Positions 8,498 through 18,463 are shown, counted from the stretch's first letter. The stretch: 61,435 bases of DNA from Planktothrix sp. PCC 11201 (GCF_900009135.1 NZ_LT797699.1:57447-118881); one strand, 5' to 3'. Notes: generated from the letters alone by a model not told the origin. Numbers and translations: made by a program.

Positions 8498-8827
8498 ATG
8501 AAATCCCATCTGACTTTAACAACTTCTGAATCTACTGCCAGTTTCGCTAACTCTTGTGATAGTTCTTTGAGTATTTCAGATTTACAAAAAATTATTAATA
8601 AGATTGAAACTTTCACTGGGGATGAATGGCTTTCTTTATGTCCTGATATCGATCAAGGGGAACTCTATCGGGAATGGTTTATCTGCTATGATCCTGAAGT
8701 CACTCAAACTTGGGAAGCCTACGATTATTTAACCGATGATTGGTTTGAATCCCAGGATTTATCCCAAGTTAAAGCAATTATTGATCGGATTGAAAATGCT
8801 AGAATCTATATCCCTATTGCCGCTTAA
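8498..8827 (+). CDS. conserved-looking small acidic protein, unknown
   Basis: 109 residues, soluble and acidic, with aromatic-rich segments such as EWFICYDPEVTQTWEAYDYL, and a helix ending in RIENARIYIPIAA. No signal peptide or membrane segment. I do not recognise the family. The start ATG 8498 lacks a clear Shine-Dalgarno. A palindromic terminator follows at 8870, which supports a real transcript. Confidence 0.6.
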   Translation: MKSHLTLTTSESTASFANSCDSSLSISDLQKIINKIETFTGDEWLSLCPDIDQGELYREWFICYDPEVTQTWEAYDYLTDDWFESQDLSQVKAIIDRIENARIYIPIAA

Positions 8828-8869
8828 TTTTTGCTGTTTCTTAACTGTAAAATTCTATGATAATTCCCC

Positions 8870-8887
8870 AGGGGCTAATTAGCCCCT
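8870..8887 (+). terminator. palindromic terminator
   Basis: AGGGGCTAATTAGCCCCT is a perfect 18-bp palindrome followed by ATATTTTT, 43 nt after the stop of the gene at 8498. Just beyond (8974-8993), GCGACTGCCATAT resembles an end of the 23010-23103 repeat family. Confidence 0.7.
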
Positions 8888-8993
8888 ATATTTTTGAGAA
8901 CTAATTTCTATAGCAGGGAACAGGGGGGAAGACTTCTCCATCAGGTTTTCTGGATCAGTATGAGTCATAACCGCGGTGCCCGCGACTGCCATA

Positions 8994-10139
8994 TTATGAA
9001 TTAACGGCAACGGATTGCAATTTTTCTAAAGTAGGATAATCGGTATACCCTTTTTCTGTTCCTCCATAAAATGAAGATCGATCATAAGGATTTAATGGAG
9101 CATTTATCTCAAAACGTTTGGGTAAATCGGGATTAGAAATAAATAACCGCCCATAGGCAATTAAATCGGCATTTCCAGAAGTGATCGCTTGATTTCCGCT
9201 CTCTCGATTATGGGCTCCGGCGGAGATAATTGCCCCCTTAAAATAGTTACGGAAAAATCCAGCGTTTAATTCGGCTAAAGGAATTTCTGTTTGCTCCATT
9301 TGAGCCCAATTATTCAGGGCATCGGCATTTGATCGCGGTTCAACAATATGTAAATAAGCTAGATTCAATTGATTTAAAGCATTAGCTACATAACTAAAGG
9401 TTGCTACGGGATTAGAGTCGGATATACTATTAAATGAACCCGCCGGAGAGAGTCGCACCCCGACGCGATCGCTTCCCCAAATACTCACCACTGCTCTCGT
9501 CACTTCTAATAAAAATCGGCTTCTATTTTCCAGTGTGCCACCATACTGATCGGTGCGTTTGTTGGTACCATCTTGGAGAAACTGATCCAATAAATAGCCA
9601 TTAGCACTATGAATTTCCACCCCATCAAATCCCGCCGCTAAAGCATTTTCTGCCGCTTGGCGATAGTCCTCTACAATTCCAGGAATTTCCTCGGTTTCTA
9701 AAGCTCGGGGGGTGACGAAGGGTTTTTCCCCTTCCAGGGTACTGGCTGTGCCTTCGGGGGCGATGGCTGAAGGGGCTACGGGTAAGGCTCCATCGGGTTG
9801 CAGTAAGGGATGGGAAATTCGGCCAACGTGCCACAGTTGCAGGAAAATCCGGCCTCCCTGTTGGTGAACGGCTTGGGTGACGAGTTTCCAGCCTTGGGTC
9901 TGTTCCGCCGAATGAATTCCTGGTGTGCCTGGGTAGCCTACTCCTTGAGGGGAAATTTGGGTGGCTTCGGAAATAATTAATCCCGCCGAGGCCCGTTGTC
10001 CATAATATTCAGCGTTGAGGGGGACGGGGACATTTCCGACTCCGGCGCGGTTGCGGGTTAGTGGGGCCATGACTAAGCGGTTGGGTAAGGTATAGCGACC
10101 CAATTGGAAGGAGGAAAATAGGTTAAATTGACTGTTCAT
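8994..10139 (-). CDS. old yellow enzyme family alkene reductase
   Basis: A 381-residue FMN-dependent NAD(P)H:flavin oxidoreductase of the NemA/OYE type, a TIM barrel that reduces activated C=C bonds or nitro compounds. Visible motifs: LPNRLVMAPLTRNRA near the N-terminus, LQLWHVGRISH, the substrate-binding stretch GVEIHSANGYLLDQFLQDG, NKRTDQYGG, and the C-terminal AYGRLFISNPDLPKR phosphate-binding segment. It diverges from an ArsR-family regulator gene across a 191-bp region with repeated palindromic operators, so control by that regulator is likely. The physiological substrate is unknown. Confidence 0.92.
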   Translation of the reverse strand: MNSQFNLFSSFQLGRYTLPNRLVMAPLTRNRAGVGNVPVPLNAEYYGQRASAGLIISEATQISPQGVGYPGTPGIHSAEQTQGWKLVTQAVHQQGGRIFLQLWHVGRISHPLLQPDGALPVAPSAIAPEGTASTLEGEKPFVTPRALETEEIPGIVEDYRQAAENALAAGFDGVEIHSANGYLLDQFLQDGTNKRTDQYGGTLENRSRFLLEVTRAVVSIWGSDRVGVRLSPAGSFNSISDSNPVATFSYVANALNQLNLAYLHIVEPRSNADALNNWAQMEQTEIPLAELNAGFFRNYFKGAIISAGAHNRESGNQAITSGNADLIAYGRLFISNPDLPKRFEINAPLNPYDRSSFYGGTEKGYTDYPTLEKLQSVAVNS

Positions 10140-10169
10140 TATGTTTTTTTGCCCCAGACTTGGTTTAGT

Positions 10170-10235
10170 AGTTAAACAACTGTTTAATTATCAAGATAAA
10201 ACATTCCTGGAAAAAAGTCAAGCGGTTGTTTAACT
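10170..10235. promoter_or_regulatory. paired operator for the ArsR regulator
   Basis: A perfect dyad TTAAACAACTGTTTAA (7-bp arms, 10172-10187) is followed about 40 bp later by a second site which, read on the minus strand, is TTAAACAACCGCTTGA and matches the first at 13 of 16 positions. AGTTAAACAAC (10170-10180) and GTTGTTTAACT (10225-10235) are exact inverted copies. Both lie between the divergent reductase and ArsR genes, ideal for joint repression. Confidence 0.7.
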
Positions 10236-10330
10236 ATTTAAGTTTGGGCTCACAGGAGTTAGAATGGGGATAATACAGCATCCGTGTCAAGTGGTTGATA
10301 CCGATGGAAATATAGCCCTACTTTAAACCC

Positions 10331-10669
10331 ATGATGTCCGACTCCTGCGAAAATCTCGATACCTATTCACCTTTAACCGTAACCATCAGTGATACGGAAA
10401 AACGAGCTAAAATCTTTGCCGCTTTGGGTGATCCAACAAGATTGCGAATGATTCAGATGTTAGCACAACAAAAGGAAATGAGTGGATCTGAGGTGGCATC
10501 CCAGGCAGGAATTAGTTTAGCTTTGTTTTGTCACCATTCTAAAATTTTAGCAGAAGCGGGATTAATTCATATTAGAAAAGACGGACAAACCAAGTATAAT
10601 TCGATTAATTGGAATGTCTTAGAGGAGTGTTTTCAAGGGTTAATGCAGTCGGAATCAAACAAGGAGTAA
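10331..10669 (+). CDS. ArsR family transcriptional regulator
   Basis: 112 residues with a winged helix-turn-helix: KIFAALGDPTRLRMIQML, the recognition region SGSEVASQAGISLALFCHHS and the wing HIRKDGQTKYNSIN. There is no ELCVCDL-type metal box, and the single Cys in the recognition helix is not arranged as a typical metal site. Sensing of a small organic or redox signal is as likely as metal. It is divergent from the alkene reductase and is the obvious candidate to bind the twin dyads between them. The gene ends 9 nt before the convergent kinase gene at 10679. Confidence 0.88.
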   Translation: MMSDSCENLDTYSPLTVTISDTEKRAKIFAALGDPTRLRMIQMLAQQKEMSGSEVASQAGISLALFCHHSKILAEAGLIHIRKDGQTKYNSINWNVLEECFQGLMQSESNKE

Positions 10670-10678
10670 TGCTGATCC

Positions 10679-11929
10679 CTATTCCCTATTATGATTTACT
10701 TCCTGGTAAAACGGTAAAGTCATTGTAAAATCGCTTCCCTCTCCCACCTCAGAACTACAGGTTAGGGTTCCCCTGTGTTTATCAACAATGATAGCATAGG
10801 TAATTGCTAATCCTAAACCCGTGCCTTGTCCCACAGGTTTTGTGGTAAAAAATTGGTCAAAACTACGACGGATTACTTCCCGTGACATCCCAATTCCATT
10901 GTCACCAATATTAATCGTTAATTGAGATTTATCGGTGTTAGGTTCAATTTTAATAGTGATTTTGGGGACAAATTTATCCTCTGTGATGGGCTGATTTTTT
11001 AACATTGCGACTTTACTCTCAATGGCATCAATAGCATTATTCAATAAGTGAATAAAAACCTGATTAATTTCACCAGCATAGCATTCAATAGTCGATAATT
11101 TATCGTAGTCTCGAATCACTTGAATTTCAGGACGATGAGAAGTAGGTTTGAAACGATGACTTAATAGCATTAATGTACTTTCAATTCCTTCTTTGAGGTC
11201 TACGGTTTTTAATTGTGCTTCATCCAGTCGAGAAAAAACCCGTAGAGATCGGACTAAATCTCGAATTCGATTTGCTCCTACTTCCATTGAGGATAAAAGG
11301 TGGGGAAGGTCATTTTTCAAAAATGCCAAATCAATTTCTTCAGACCATTGTTCAAGTTCAGGAATATTAGGGGGAAGATACTGTTCATAAAGTTTAATAG
11401 TTTTGAGTAAATCTCCCACATATTGTTGAGCATAAAAGATATTTCCGTAAATAAAATTAATCGGATTATTAATTTCATGGGCTACTCCCCCGACTAGTTG
11501 ACCCAAAGAAGACATTTTTTCCGTTTGAATTAACTGAAGCTGCATTTTTCTTAATTGTAAATGCACATTAATTCGGGCTAATACTTCTTCCGGTTCGATG
11601 GGTTTAGTAATATAATCTACTCCTCCCACTTGTAACCCTTTTACTTTATTCACCAAGTCACTTAAAGCCGTCATAAAAATTACGGGAATATCCTTCGTTT
11701 TAGGATTATCCTTTAACTGACGACAGGTTTCAAACCCATCAATTCCCGGCATCATCACATCTAATAAAATTAAATCCGGTAAAGTTTCTTGCAGTTTTAG
11801 TAAAGCATTTTCCCCACTTTTGGCAATAGAAACTCTAAAGCCAGATTGATTCAAAATATCTAATAACAGCTTAACATTCGTCAAATTATCATCAACAATT
11901 AAAATAGAATGGGAATAGGAATTTTTCAT
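10679..11929 (-). CDS. receiver plus histidine kinase
   Basis: 416 residues. An N-terminal receiver (ILIVDDNLTNVKLLLDIL, phosphoacceptor in LILLDVMMPGIDG, Lys in YITKPIEPEE) is followed by a short linker, an H-box VGGVAHEINNPINFI, an N-box LLNNAIDAIES, and G boxes DNGIGM and GTGLGLAI. There is no membrane segment, so it is cytoplasmic. The receiver probably takes phosphate from a partner and gates the kinase. It begins 3 nt after the hybrid kinase gene upstream on the same strand, so they are cotranscribed and are likely one phosphorelay. Confidence 0.92.
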   Translation of the reverse strand: MKNSYSHSILIVDDNLTNVKLLLDILNQSGFRVSIAKSGENALLKLQETLPDLILLDVMMPGIDGFETCRQLKDNPKTKDIPVIFMTALSDLVNKVKGLQVGGVDYITKPIEPEEVLARINVHLQLRKMQLQLIQTEKMSSLGQLVGGVAHEINNPINFIYGNIFYAQQYVGDLLKTIKLYEQYLPPNIPELEQWSEEIDLAFLKNDLPHLLSSMEVGANRIRDLVRSLRVFSRLDEAQLKTVDLKEGIESTLMLLSHRFKPTSHRPEIQVIRDYDKLSTIECYAGEINQVFIHLLNNAIDAIESKVAMLKNQPITEDKFVPKITIKIEPNTDKSQLTINIGDNGIGMSREVIRRSFDQFFTTKPVGQGTGLGLAITYAIIVDKHRGTLTCSSEVGEGSDFTMTLPFYQEVNHNRE

Positions 11930-11932
11930 AGA

Positions 11933-14710
11933 TTATTGATTATTAATATAAGGTTGAATAAATTGGATAATTTGTTCATCGTCAAAGGCTTCAGCCAATT
12001 GAATCATATAATCAGCAAAAGCAGTATATTGAGTATCTAACTGTTTAATCCGATTTGCTTCATTTTGAATATCTAAAATGTAACCTCCTTTGGCAAAATC
12101 ATACAAGCTGATCAATTCTTGAGAAGGAGGAATCATTAAGGAATTAACGGATACAGGTATTTTTGATTGGTCTATTATTGGTTCTGAATTTTCATAAATC
12201 CAAGTTAATTTTAACCCTTCTTGCAATTGACGGAATAAAATTTCCTCTTGTATGGGTTTGGCCAAAAAACCATTGCAACCTGCCTTTAAACATTCTTCTT
12301 GATCCGCACTAAATACGGAAGCAGAAGAAGCAATAATTACCAGATCGGAAAATTCGGGATCATTTCTTAATTGTCGAGTCATCTCTAACCCTCCCAAAAT
12401 GGGCATATTTAAATCCGTGATAATTATATCAGGATACCATTCACGCACTTTTTCTAACCCTTCTTGTCCTTGAGTTGCTTCAATGACTCCAAAACCAAGG
12501 GGTTCTAACAAATTAACCAGAACAGATCTATTTTCCCAGCGATCATCTACAATCAAAATGGTCTGTTTTTCTCCTTCATAACCGATCATTTTTTGTGAAG
12601 TTTTAGTTTTATGAAGCGGTTGATCTTTGGCTGCGGGTAAATTGATATCAAACCAGAATTTGCTCCCAACTCCTGGAATACTTTCAACGTTAATCTTGCC
12701 TGCCATCATTTCTACAATTTGATGACTAATAGCTAATCCTAATCCCGTACCTTCAGCTTTACGGGCGTGTTCTCCCACCTGTTCAAAGGGTAAAAATATT
12801 TTTTTAATTTGTTCTGTATTCATCCCCACTCCGGTATCCTCAACTTGAAATCTTATTGTATATATTTTGATAGAATCAGATTCGATTAATTCCGATAAAA
12901 CCTGCACTTGAAAACAAACTGACCCGGTATCAGTAAATTTAATGGCATTACCTAATAGATTTAATAAAACTTGACGTAACCGTTTCTCATCGGCATGAAT
13001 AACTTTAGGTAAAGGAGTTAGAACTTGATAATTAAATTCTAATTCTTTTTGTTCAGCTTTTAGACGACAAACTTCACTAATTCCCCATAAACAATGTTCT
13101 AAATTAAAATCTACGGGATAGAGTTCTAGTTTCCTGGCTTCGATTTTAGAAAAATCCAAAATATCATTAATTAGAGTCAATAAATGAGAACCACACTCAT
13201 AAATAATATGCAGTCCTTGCAGATGTTTGGGAGTTAGATTCGGTTGTCGTTGTAGAATTTGAGCATAGCCTAAAATCCCATTTAAGGGAGTGCGAAGTTC
13301 ATGACTCATATTAGCCAAAAATTCACTTTTAGATTGGTTAGCAGATTCGGCATCTTCTTTCGCGGTTTGGAGTTGTGCTGTACGTTCTTCTACCCGTTGT
13401 TCTAAAGTTTCATTGGAAGTGGCTAAAATCGTAAAGGATTGTTGTAATTGTTGAGCCATTTGGTTAAAAGAATCTCCCAGAAGCATAATTTCTTTAATGC
13501 CCTTAATCCGAATTTTTTGTCTGAGATTTCCACTGGCAATTTCCCGAGAAGCAATACTCAAACGCATAATTTTTTGCGTAATCCAATGGGAGGTTAATAG
13601 TCCAAATACTATGGCAACTCCTACAGCAATTAAACAAAGAATAATGGTTTTTTGAGTATTCGCATTAATTTGACCCATGAAATCAGATTCAGGAATCACC
13701 ACCACAATTAACCAATCTAAACCCCATGGATCTTTCCAAGGACTAATTTTAACAAATTGATCTTGATGATTAATTGAAATTTGTAAAGAATGCTGCTCCA
13801 TGATGGAGCTAACCTGACCCAATTTTTGAGTTAAAGCATTAAAAGTTTCTCGAATAATGATATCTTGACTTTCCGCAGCCCTGAGTCGTTTTGCCACACC
13901 TTCTACCATTTTATAAGGTGGTTTTGAGGATGAACTTGCCACCACCAGTCCGTTTCGTTCTAAAATAAAAATTTGCCCAGATTCACCTACTTTTAAATTT
14001 TTTAAAAACTCACTAATTTGTGATAAACGTAAATTAGAAACCAGAACTGCGATTAAATTATTTTGATCATTATAGAGGGGATAACTCGCAGAAATAGAAA
14101 TAATATCAGGAAAATTATCCCAGTGATAAATTTGACTCCAAATCGGTTTTTTTGCCTGAACTGCATCGGTATAGGCAGCTTCACCTCGAGGATTATAATT
14201 ATCATAGGATGCCATCAATTTAGTTCGATTGCCCTGGGCATCTGTGGCGTAAGTATTGGCTCGACCTTGGGTTTGAGGAGAAAGTTCATCAATAGTAGCT
14301 TTATTCAAATCTAAAAAATATCCGGCTCCGGCATATTCTCCCGAGGGTAATACATAATAAATATAACCTACATCAAAGGCTTGAAGTTGTCTCCAAAAAT
14401 ACTGACTAACCTCTGGAAACTTTTGCAGATCCAAGAATCCCAATTTCACCGCATCCGAATTAATTTGATTAATTTGATGAGGTGTAGAAAGATAATTATT
14501 TAAATGTTGTTCTACCCGAGAACTGACTTCATTTTCGATTTCTTGGGCTAGTTCCCTAATGGCTTTTTCTCCATGACGAAAGGCTAACCAACCTGTCAAA
14601 CCGACAGCAATAAAAATTTCTAATAAAAAAGGAATAACCAATACCCAACTTAGGGGTATTCCTTGGGATTTATGAGATCGACGAAACAGGGGAAACAATG
14701 ATGATATCAT
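11933..14710 (-). CDS. membrane hybrid histidine kinase with Cache-like sensor
   Basis: About 925 residues. A first membrane helix (about 15-40) and an extracytoplasmic Cache-like domain (to about 350) are followed by a second helix, a HAMP domain and a coiled coil. HisKA follows with His about 470 ([13 protein letters not shown]), then HATPase ([15 protein letters not shown]), a receiver ([13 protein letters not shown]) and an alpha-helical tail. It is a diverged paralogue of the kinase array at 36-48 kb and its sensor most resembles the one at 38862. The ATG at 14710 is preferred to an in-frame TTG two codons earlier. Operon partners are the dihaem cytochrome upstream and the receiver-kinase downstream. 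Confidence 0.9.
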   Translation of the reverse strand: MISSLFPLFRRSHKSQGIPLSWVLVIPFLLEIFIAVGLTGWLAFRHGEKAIRELAQEIENEVSSRVEQHLNNYLSTPHQINQINSDAVKLGFLDLQKFPEVSQYFWRQLQAFDVGYIYYVLPSGEYAGAGYFLDLNKATIDELSPQTQGRANTYATDAQGNRTKLMASYDNYNPRGEAAYTDAVQAKKPIWSQIYHWDNFPDIISISASYPLYNDQNNLIAVLVSNLRLSQISEFLKNLKVGESGQIFILERNGLVVASSSSKPPYKMVEGVAKRLRAAESQDIIIRETFNALTQKLGQVSSIMEQHSLQISINHQDQFVKISPWKDPWGLDWLIVVVIPESDFMGQINANTQKTIILCLIAVGVAIVFGLLTSHWITQKIMRLSIASREIASGNLRQKIRIKGIKEIMLLGDSFNQMAQQLQQSFTILATSNETLEQRVEERTAQLQTAKEDAESANQSKSEFLANMSHELRTPLNGILGYAQILQRQPNLTPKHLQGLHIIYECGSHLLTLINDILDFSKIEARKLELYPVDFNLEHCLWGISEVCRLKAEQKELEFNYQVLTPLPKVIHADEKRLRQVLLNLLGNAIKFTDTGSVCFQVQVLSELIESDSIKIYTIRFQVEDTGVGMNTEQIKKIFLPFEQVGEHARKAEGTGLGLAISHQIVEMMAGKINVESIPGVGSKFWFDINLPAAKDQPLHKTKTSQKMIGYEGEKQTILIVDDRWENRSVLVNLLEPLGFGVIEATQGQEGLEKVREWYPDIIITDLNMPILGGLEMTRQLRNDPEFSDLVIIASSASVFSADQEECLKAGCNGFLAKPIQEEILFRQLQEGLKLTWIYENSEPIIDQSKIPVSVNSLMIPPSQELISLYDFAKGGYILDIQNEANRIKQLDTQYTAFADYMIQLAEAFDDEQIIQFIQPYINNQ

Positions 14711-14764
14711 ATTCAATTGGGGTGATAATTTGAGGATGAAACTGGAGTCATAAAAACCGTTAGC

Positions 14765-15337
14765 TTAAGGGGAATTTTGCCACTCTGGTGTTAAGCTGCG
14801 AAAGTCAAATTGCGATGCACCTGGATGACAACTCACACAACTATTCACCGTCAGAGGTTGGGAAAGATCAACCCGGGGATGGAGGGCCTTAAAATAACGG
14901 GAACGATTAAAACGATAGGGGATGGTCTCATCCTTGAGGGCAATGGGACGGGAATAGGTTTGGAGATATTTCCACATTAACAATAATGATGGCCCTTCCA
15001 AGGGTTGCAGCATCGCACCATAATGTTGTGGATCTTGAATCACTTGCTGCCAAGTTTGGGTGGGAAAGACTTGGGGAGGAATCGGAATATGACAGCTTGA
15101 ACAGGTGTTGAGATAAATTTCATATCCCAGTTTATATGCGGGTTGAATACTGTCCACACTCCCGATCTGATTGGGGCTGGGGGCGTTTTCAGCCAGGACT
15201 ATTGGGGAGACTAGGGGGGGTGTTTGTGTTATTCCCAAGGCAATACCGATACTCCAGATACCGACTATTAGAATTAATACCCAGGAAGGAGAGCGTCCCT
15301 TTTGCTTTTGAATTCTGTTTTGACTTAAAAAACCCAT
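14765..15337 (-). CDS. membrane-anchored dihaem cytochrome c
   Basis: 190 residues, with an N-terminal hydrophobic segment (SWVLILIVGIWSIGIALGI) serving as signal or anchor, and two CxxCH haem c motifs: CSSCH in the first third and CVSCH near the C-terminus. Spacing and length resemble the dihaem cytochrome c (DHC) family. It would be periplasmic or lumenal and carry electrons. It is followed 54 nt later on the same strand by two kinases, hinting at a redox input, but no biochemical link can be read from sequence. Confidence 0.82.
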   Translation of the reverse strand: MGFLSQNRIQKQKGRSPSWVLILIVGIWSIGIALGITQTPPLVSPIVLAENAPSPNQIGSVDSIQPAYKLGYEIYLNTCSSCHIPIPPQVFPTQTWQQVIQDPQHYGAMLQPLEGPSLLLMWKYLQTYSRPIALKDETIPYRFNRSRYFKALHPRVDLSQPLTVNSCVSCHPGASQFDFRSLTPEWQNSP

Positions 15338-15409
15338 AACCAAGACAAATGATCTGGCAACATCACTGAAATCCTAGCTCAGATTAGCACTGTCTTTGGA
15401 GAATGTCAG

Positions 15410-16447
15410 TTAATCTAGGTTGAGGATCATTCCTTCGCGGGCAACAATCCCATTGGGAAAAACAGCCTGAACTTGGGCTTCAATTTGATTCAAAATTTCG
15501 TCGGTATGGGACGGATCATGTTGATACATAACCACCTGCTTGACTCCGGCTTTTTTGGCGACTTCTACGCCCATTTCCCAGGTGGAATGTCCCCAACCAA
15601 TTCTAGGCAATTGGTGATTGTGATATTCTTCGTTGGTATAGGTGGCATCATAAATAAAAACATCCGCTTCCCTGGCTAGACGCAAAACATTGGCATCGAA
15701 GCGATCGGGAAAATGTTCGGTATCGGTACAATAAACCGCTGTTTTTCCTTGCCAAGTAACTCGATATCCCACCGCCCCATTGGGATGATTCAGAGGAGCC
15801 GTTTCAATTTTGATATCATCTAAAGTTAATGTATCCCCCGGAAATAGGTCATAGAACCTCATGTCCGACTGCATGACATGGATGGGGACGGGAAAATTGG
15901 GGTGAACCATCTGATCACAGAGACGATCTTTGATGGTACTGCCATCCGGTGCGATCGCCCCATAAATATGAAAGCGATTAATCGGAATAAAAGCAGGAAC
16001 AAAAAATGGAAACCCCTGGATATGATCCCAATGGGTATGGGAAAAAAACAGATAGGCTTCCACGGGCATTTGTTTGAGCAAATCCATTCCCAAGACTCTT
16101 AAGCCTGTACCTGCATCAAAAATCAGGCGTTTTTCACCCAAGCGCATTTCCACACAGGAGGTATTCCCCCCGTATTCAACCGTTTGCGATCCAGGCGTGG
16201 GTATACTGCCCCGCACCCCCCAGAATCTTACGGAAAAATCAGTTGCAGAGTTCTTGTCCATGGGGGTTGCTCGATCAGAAGAATGTGGGTTCTGGGCTGG
16301 AGGATCAGAAACTGGCATCGTTTGTTTTAGCCTTGGACGTAGAACGTTGACAGAACCGACACCGACATCAAGTAAAGTGTCAGCTTGGGCTTTGAATGGC
16401 CCTGTGTTCTTTTGGGGACTCCCCTGCGCCCCAAAGAGCATATTCAA
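15410..16447 (-). CDS. metallo-beta-lactamase-fold hydrolase
   Basis: Up to 345 residues. From about residue 72 the protein is a compact MBL-fold enzyme: FWGVRGSIPTPGS, GGNTSCVEMR, the metal motif SHTHWDHIQGFP, a later His in APLNHPNGAVGYR, and DTEH plus YDATYTNEEY. Proteins with this layout include cyclic-nucleotide phosphodiesterases and RNase Z relatives; the natural substrate is unknown. The first 60 residues are low-complexity, so the real start may be an internal ATG (16321 or 16264). No Shine-Dalgarno decides it. Confidence 0.82.
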   Translation of the reverse strand: MNMLFGAQGSPQKNTGPFKAQADTLLDVGVGSVNVLRPRLKQTMPVSDPPAQNPHSSDRATPMDKNSATDFSVRFWGVRGSIPTPGSQTVEYGGNTSCVEMRLGEKRLIFDAGTGLRVLGMDLLKQMPVEAYLFFSHTHWDHIQGFPFFVPAFIPINRFHIYGAIAPDGSTIKDRLCDQMVHPNFPVPIHVMQSDMRFYDLFPGDTLTLDDIKIETAPLNHPNGAVGYRVTWQGKTAVYCTDTEHFPDRFDANVLRLAREADVFIYDATYTNEEYHNHQLPRIGWGHSTWEMGVEVAKKAGVKQVVMYQHDPSHTDEILNQIEAQVQAVFPNGIVAREGMILNLD

Positions 16448-16603
16448 TTTTTTTGTTTCTATCTGCCCTAGAAGTCAAAGGGTTTCAAGATTCCCTGATT
16501 TTTTCAGCAAGTTAAGGGGAGTGCCATGCTGCCGGTGCGGGTATATTCAGCCGTACAGATGGGTCAACAACCTGTTGCATTTTATCACAGGGCTAAACTC
16601 ATT

Positions 16604-16963
16604 TTAGCCTCGAATTTCCACAATGCAATTATTCTCATTCACGAAAACCACTCTAGGTTCATGATTAGTAGCTTCCTCGGGCTGGAATTGTGCATAAGAC
16701 ATCACAATTAAGCGATCGCCCACAACGCCTAAACGAGCAGCGGCACCATTTAATTCGATTGCCCCGGAGTTAGCCACACCTGGAATGACATAGGTGACAA
16801 ACCTTTCCCCATTAGCAACATTCACGACGTGTACCTGTTCATGAACCAAGATTCCAGCCGCATCGAGTAGGGATTGATCAATGGTGATACTGCCCACATA
16901 GTTAACATTGGCTGCGGTCAGGGTACAGTTATGAATCTTCGCGTAGAGTAGTGTTCGGTGCAT
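16604..16963 (-). CDS. panD: aspartate 1-decarboxylase
   Basis: A 119-residue pyruvoyl enzyme making beta-alanine for pantothenate and CoA. The self-cleavage site Gly24-Ser25 is present in [10 protein letters not shown], Lys9 is in place, and NGAAARLG and [11 protein letters not shown] follow as in the family. Length is normal. No other pantothenate gene is adjacent. STRR repeats start 5 nt upstream of its start codon, where promoter and ribosome binding site should be. Confidence 0.96.
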   Translation of the reverse strand: MHRTLLYAKIHNCTLTAANVNYVGSITIDQSLLDAAGILVHEQVHVVNVANGERFVTYVIPGVANSGAIELNGAAARLGVVGDRLIVMSYAQFQPEEATNHEPRVVFVNENNCIVEIRG

Positions 16964-16967
16964 TTGC

Positions 16968-17134
16968 TGTAATCAGTAATCAGTAATCAGTAATCAGTGT
17001 AGAAACTTCACAACCACACTTGGTATACCAGTAATCACTTCAGAAGAAAGTTTACAGTTACTGTTAATCAATAAAATCCCGATTTTATGTCTCCCACTGA
17101 TAACTGATAACCGATAACTGATTACTGATTACTG
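16968..17134. repeat. inverted STRR blocks between panD and ppa
   Basis: AATCAGT units at 16968-16999 and CTGATAACTGATTACT units at 17095-17134 face each other and can pair into a long hairpin around a unique 95-nt loop. The right block reaches into ppa and supplies its last three codons and stop. Confidence 0.85.
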
Positions 17135-17637
17135 GCTGCTTTAATCCCTTTTTCTAACAGGGGCGCAACCTGATCCACATCCTGCCAACCCAGGATTTCA
17201 GTAACTTTCCGTTCTAGGTTTTTGTAGGTTCGGAAAAATTCAGCAATTTCTTCTAGGCGATGATGGGGAATATCTTTCAGAGATTTTACATCGGCGTAGC
17301 GGGGGTCGGCTGCGGGAACACAAAGAATCTTTTCATCTCGATCGCCACCATCGATCATTTCTAACATTCCCACGGGTCGGGCTGCGATCACACATCCGGG
17401 AAAGGTGGGTTGATCCATAATCACCAAACCATCTAGGGGATCTCCGTCATCTCCTAGGGTATTGGGAATGAAGCCATAATCAAAGGGATATTGGACGGAG
17501 GCAAACAATACACGATCAAGGGCAAAGGCTTGTAACTCTTTATCGTATTCGTATTTGTTTTTGCTTCCGGCGGGAATCTCAATCAAAACGTTAATTAAAC
17601 CCGGTTTGGGTTGGGGCACAATCTTCGATAAATCCAC
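17122..17637 (-). CDS. ppa: inorganic pyrophosphatase
   Basis: A 171-residue family I soluble pyrophosphatase that pulls biosynthetic reactions by splitting PPi. Active-site segments: [31 protein letters not shown], and [17 protein letters not shown], with the metal-binding Asp residues intact. GTG at 17637 is preferred because GGAG lies 8 nt upstream and the resulting N-terminus [16 protein letters not shown] matches cyanobacterial homologues I recall; a TTG at 17661 would add 8 residues. The C-terminal SNQ and the stop codon are made of STRR sequence. Confidence 0.95.
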   Translation of the reverse strand: MDLSKIVPQPKPGLINVLIEIPAGSKNKYEYDKELQAFALDRVLFASVQYPFDYGFIPNTLGDDGDPLDGLVIMDQPTFPGCVIAARPVGMLEMIDGGDRDEKILCVPAADPRYADVKSLKDIPHHRLEEIAEFFRTYKNLERKVTEILGWQDVDQVAPLLEKGIKAASNQ

Positions 17638-17764
17638 GAATCGTTCTCCAAGCTTGGACAATCATCAACATCGGGGAAAGCTCCCCTCTAACATTCTAAA
17701 GGGGATGGGGATTTCCTCCAAGGGGGTTGGGCTGTTTGCCACCGAGATAATTCAGTATCCCCAT

Positions 17765-18406
17765 TTAACCAGCGCCGATTCCCCGACCATTTTGATTAAA
17801 CTCTATAACGGTTTGTTCTGATAATTCATGGGTTGTCATTGCCCTTAAGATTTCTAAGGGCAAGGTTAAATGATAAGCTCCTGCTTGTAGGGTGGCAGCG
17901 GCTTCCTGGGGGGATTTAATGCTCGCGGCTAATATTTTAGTCGGACTTCCTGTTAATATATCGTTCATCTGTTTTACTAATCCAATACCATCTCCTAATA
18001 ATCGAGTTGCCCGGTTCACATAGGCGATCGCATATTTTGCTCCCGCCTCCATCGCTACAGCAGCTTGGGCGGCACTATAAATCGCCGTGACAGAACAGGG
18101 AATTTCGGGAGATAAATACGCGACGGTTTGAAATCCTACGGAGGTCGCTGGAATTTTTAAAACTGTTTGTTCTCCTAGCAATTCAAAGGCTTTTTTTCCT
18201 TCTCTTACCATTCCCTGAAAATCCGATGCCATTAATTGATAATAGATTTCCCCCGAAATTAATTGTTTTAACTGTTTTAAGGTTTCTTCCGGCGATAATT
18301 CACTTTTGGCTAATAAAGTAGGATTAGTTGTAATTCCCTTCACCCATCCCCAATCTTTAACTATTTGTGCTTCCGAAATAATTGCCGAATCCAAATATAA
18401 AGCCAT
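17765..18406 (-). CDS. transaldolase-like aldolase (FSA/TalC type)
   Basis: 213 residues, the short transaldolase form related to fructose-6-phosphate aldolase. It shows LYLDSAIISEA, GITTNPTLLAKS, the Schiff-base lysine in TVLKIPATSVG, SVTAIYSAAQA, and the late AASIKSPQEA. It could cleave fructose 6-phosphate or act as a small transaldolase in pentose metabolism; sequence alone does not tell these apart. The C-terminus is degenerate (NGRGIGAG). The leader of ppa, with a GGGGAAAGCTCCCC hairpin at 17674-17687, lies downstream. Confidence 0.88.
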   Translation of the reverse strand: MALYLDSAIISEAQIVKDWGWVKGITTNPTLLAKSELSPEETLKQLKQLISGEIYYQLMASDFQGMVREGKKAFELLGEQTVLKIPATSVGFQTVAYLSPEIPCSVTAIYSAAQAAVAMEAGAKYAIAYVNRATRLLGDGIGLVKQMNDILTGSPTKILAASIKSPQEAAATLQAGAYHLTLPLEILRAMTTHELSEQTVIEFNQNGRGIGAG

Positions 18407-18430
18407 AGATTTAATTCTTTTTAGGTGTTG

Positions 18431-18463
18431 GCTAACTCTTAACTGTCAACTCTTAACTGATTC
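18431..18463. repeat. short STRR-like block
   Basis: CTAACTCTTAACTGTCAACTCTTAACTGATTCA, a few degenerate heptamers lying between the aldolase start and the stop of the YdcF/SanA gene on the same strand. Confidence 0.55.

Noticed and set aside
16074-16607. 177-residue frame on the plus strand opposite the MBL-fold gene
   Set aside because: It is antisense to clear MBL motifs and extends into the panD-MBL gap without any recognisable domain.
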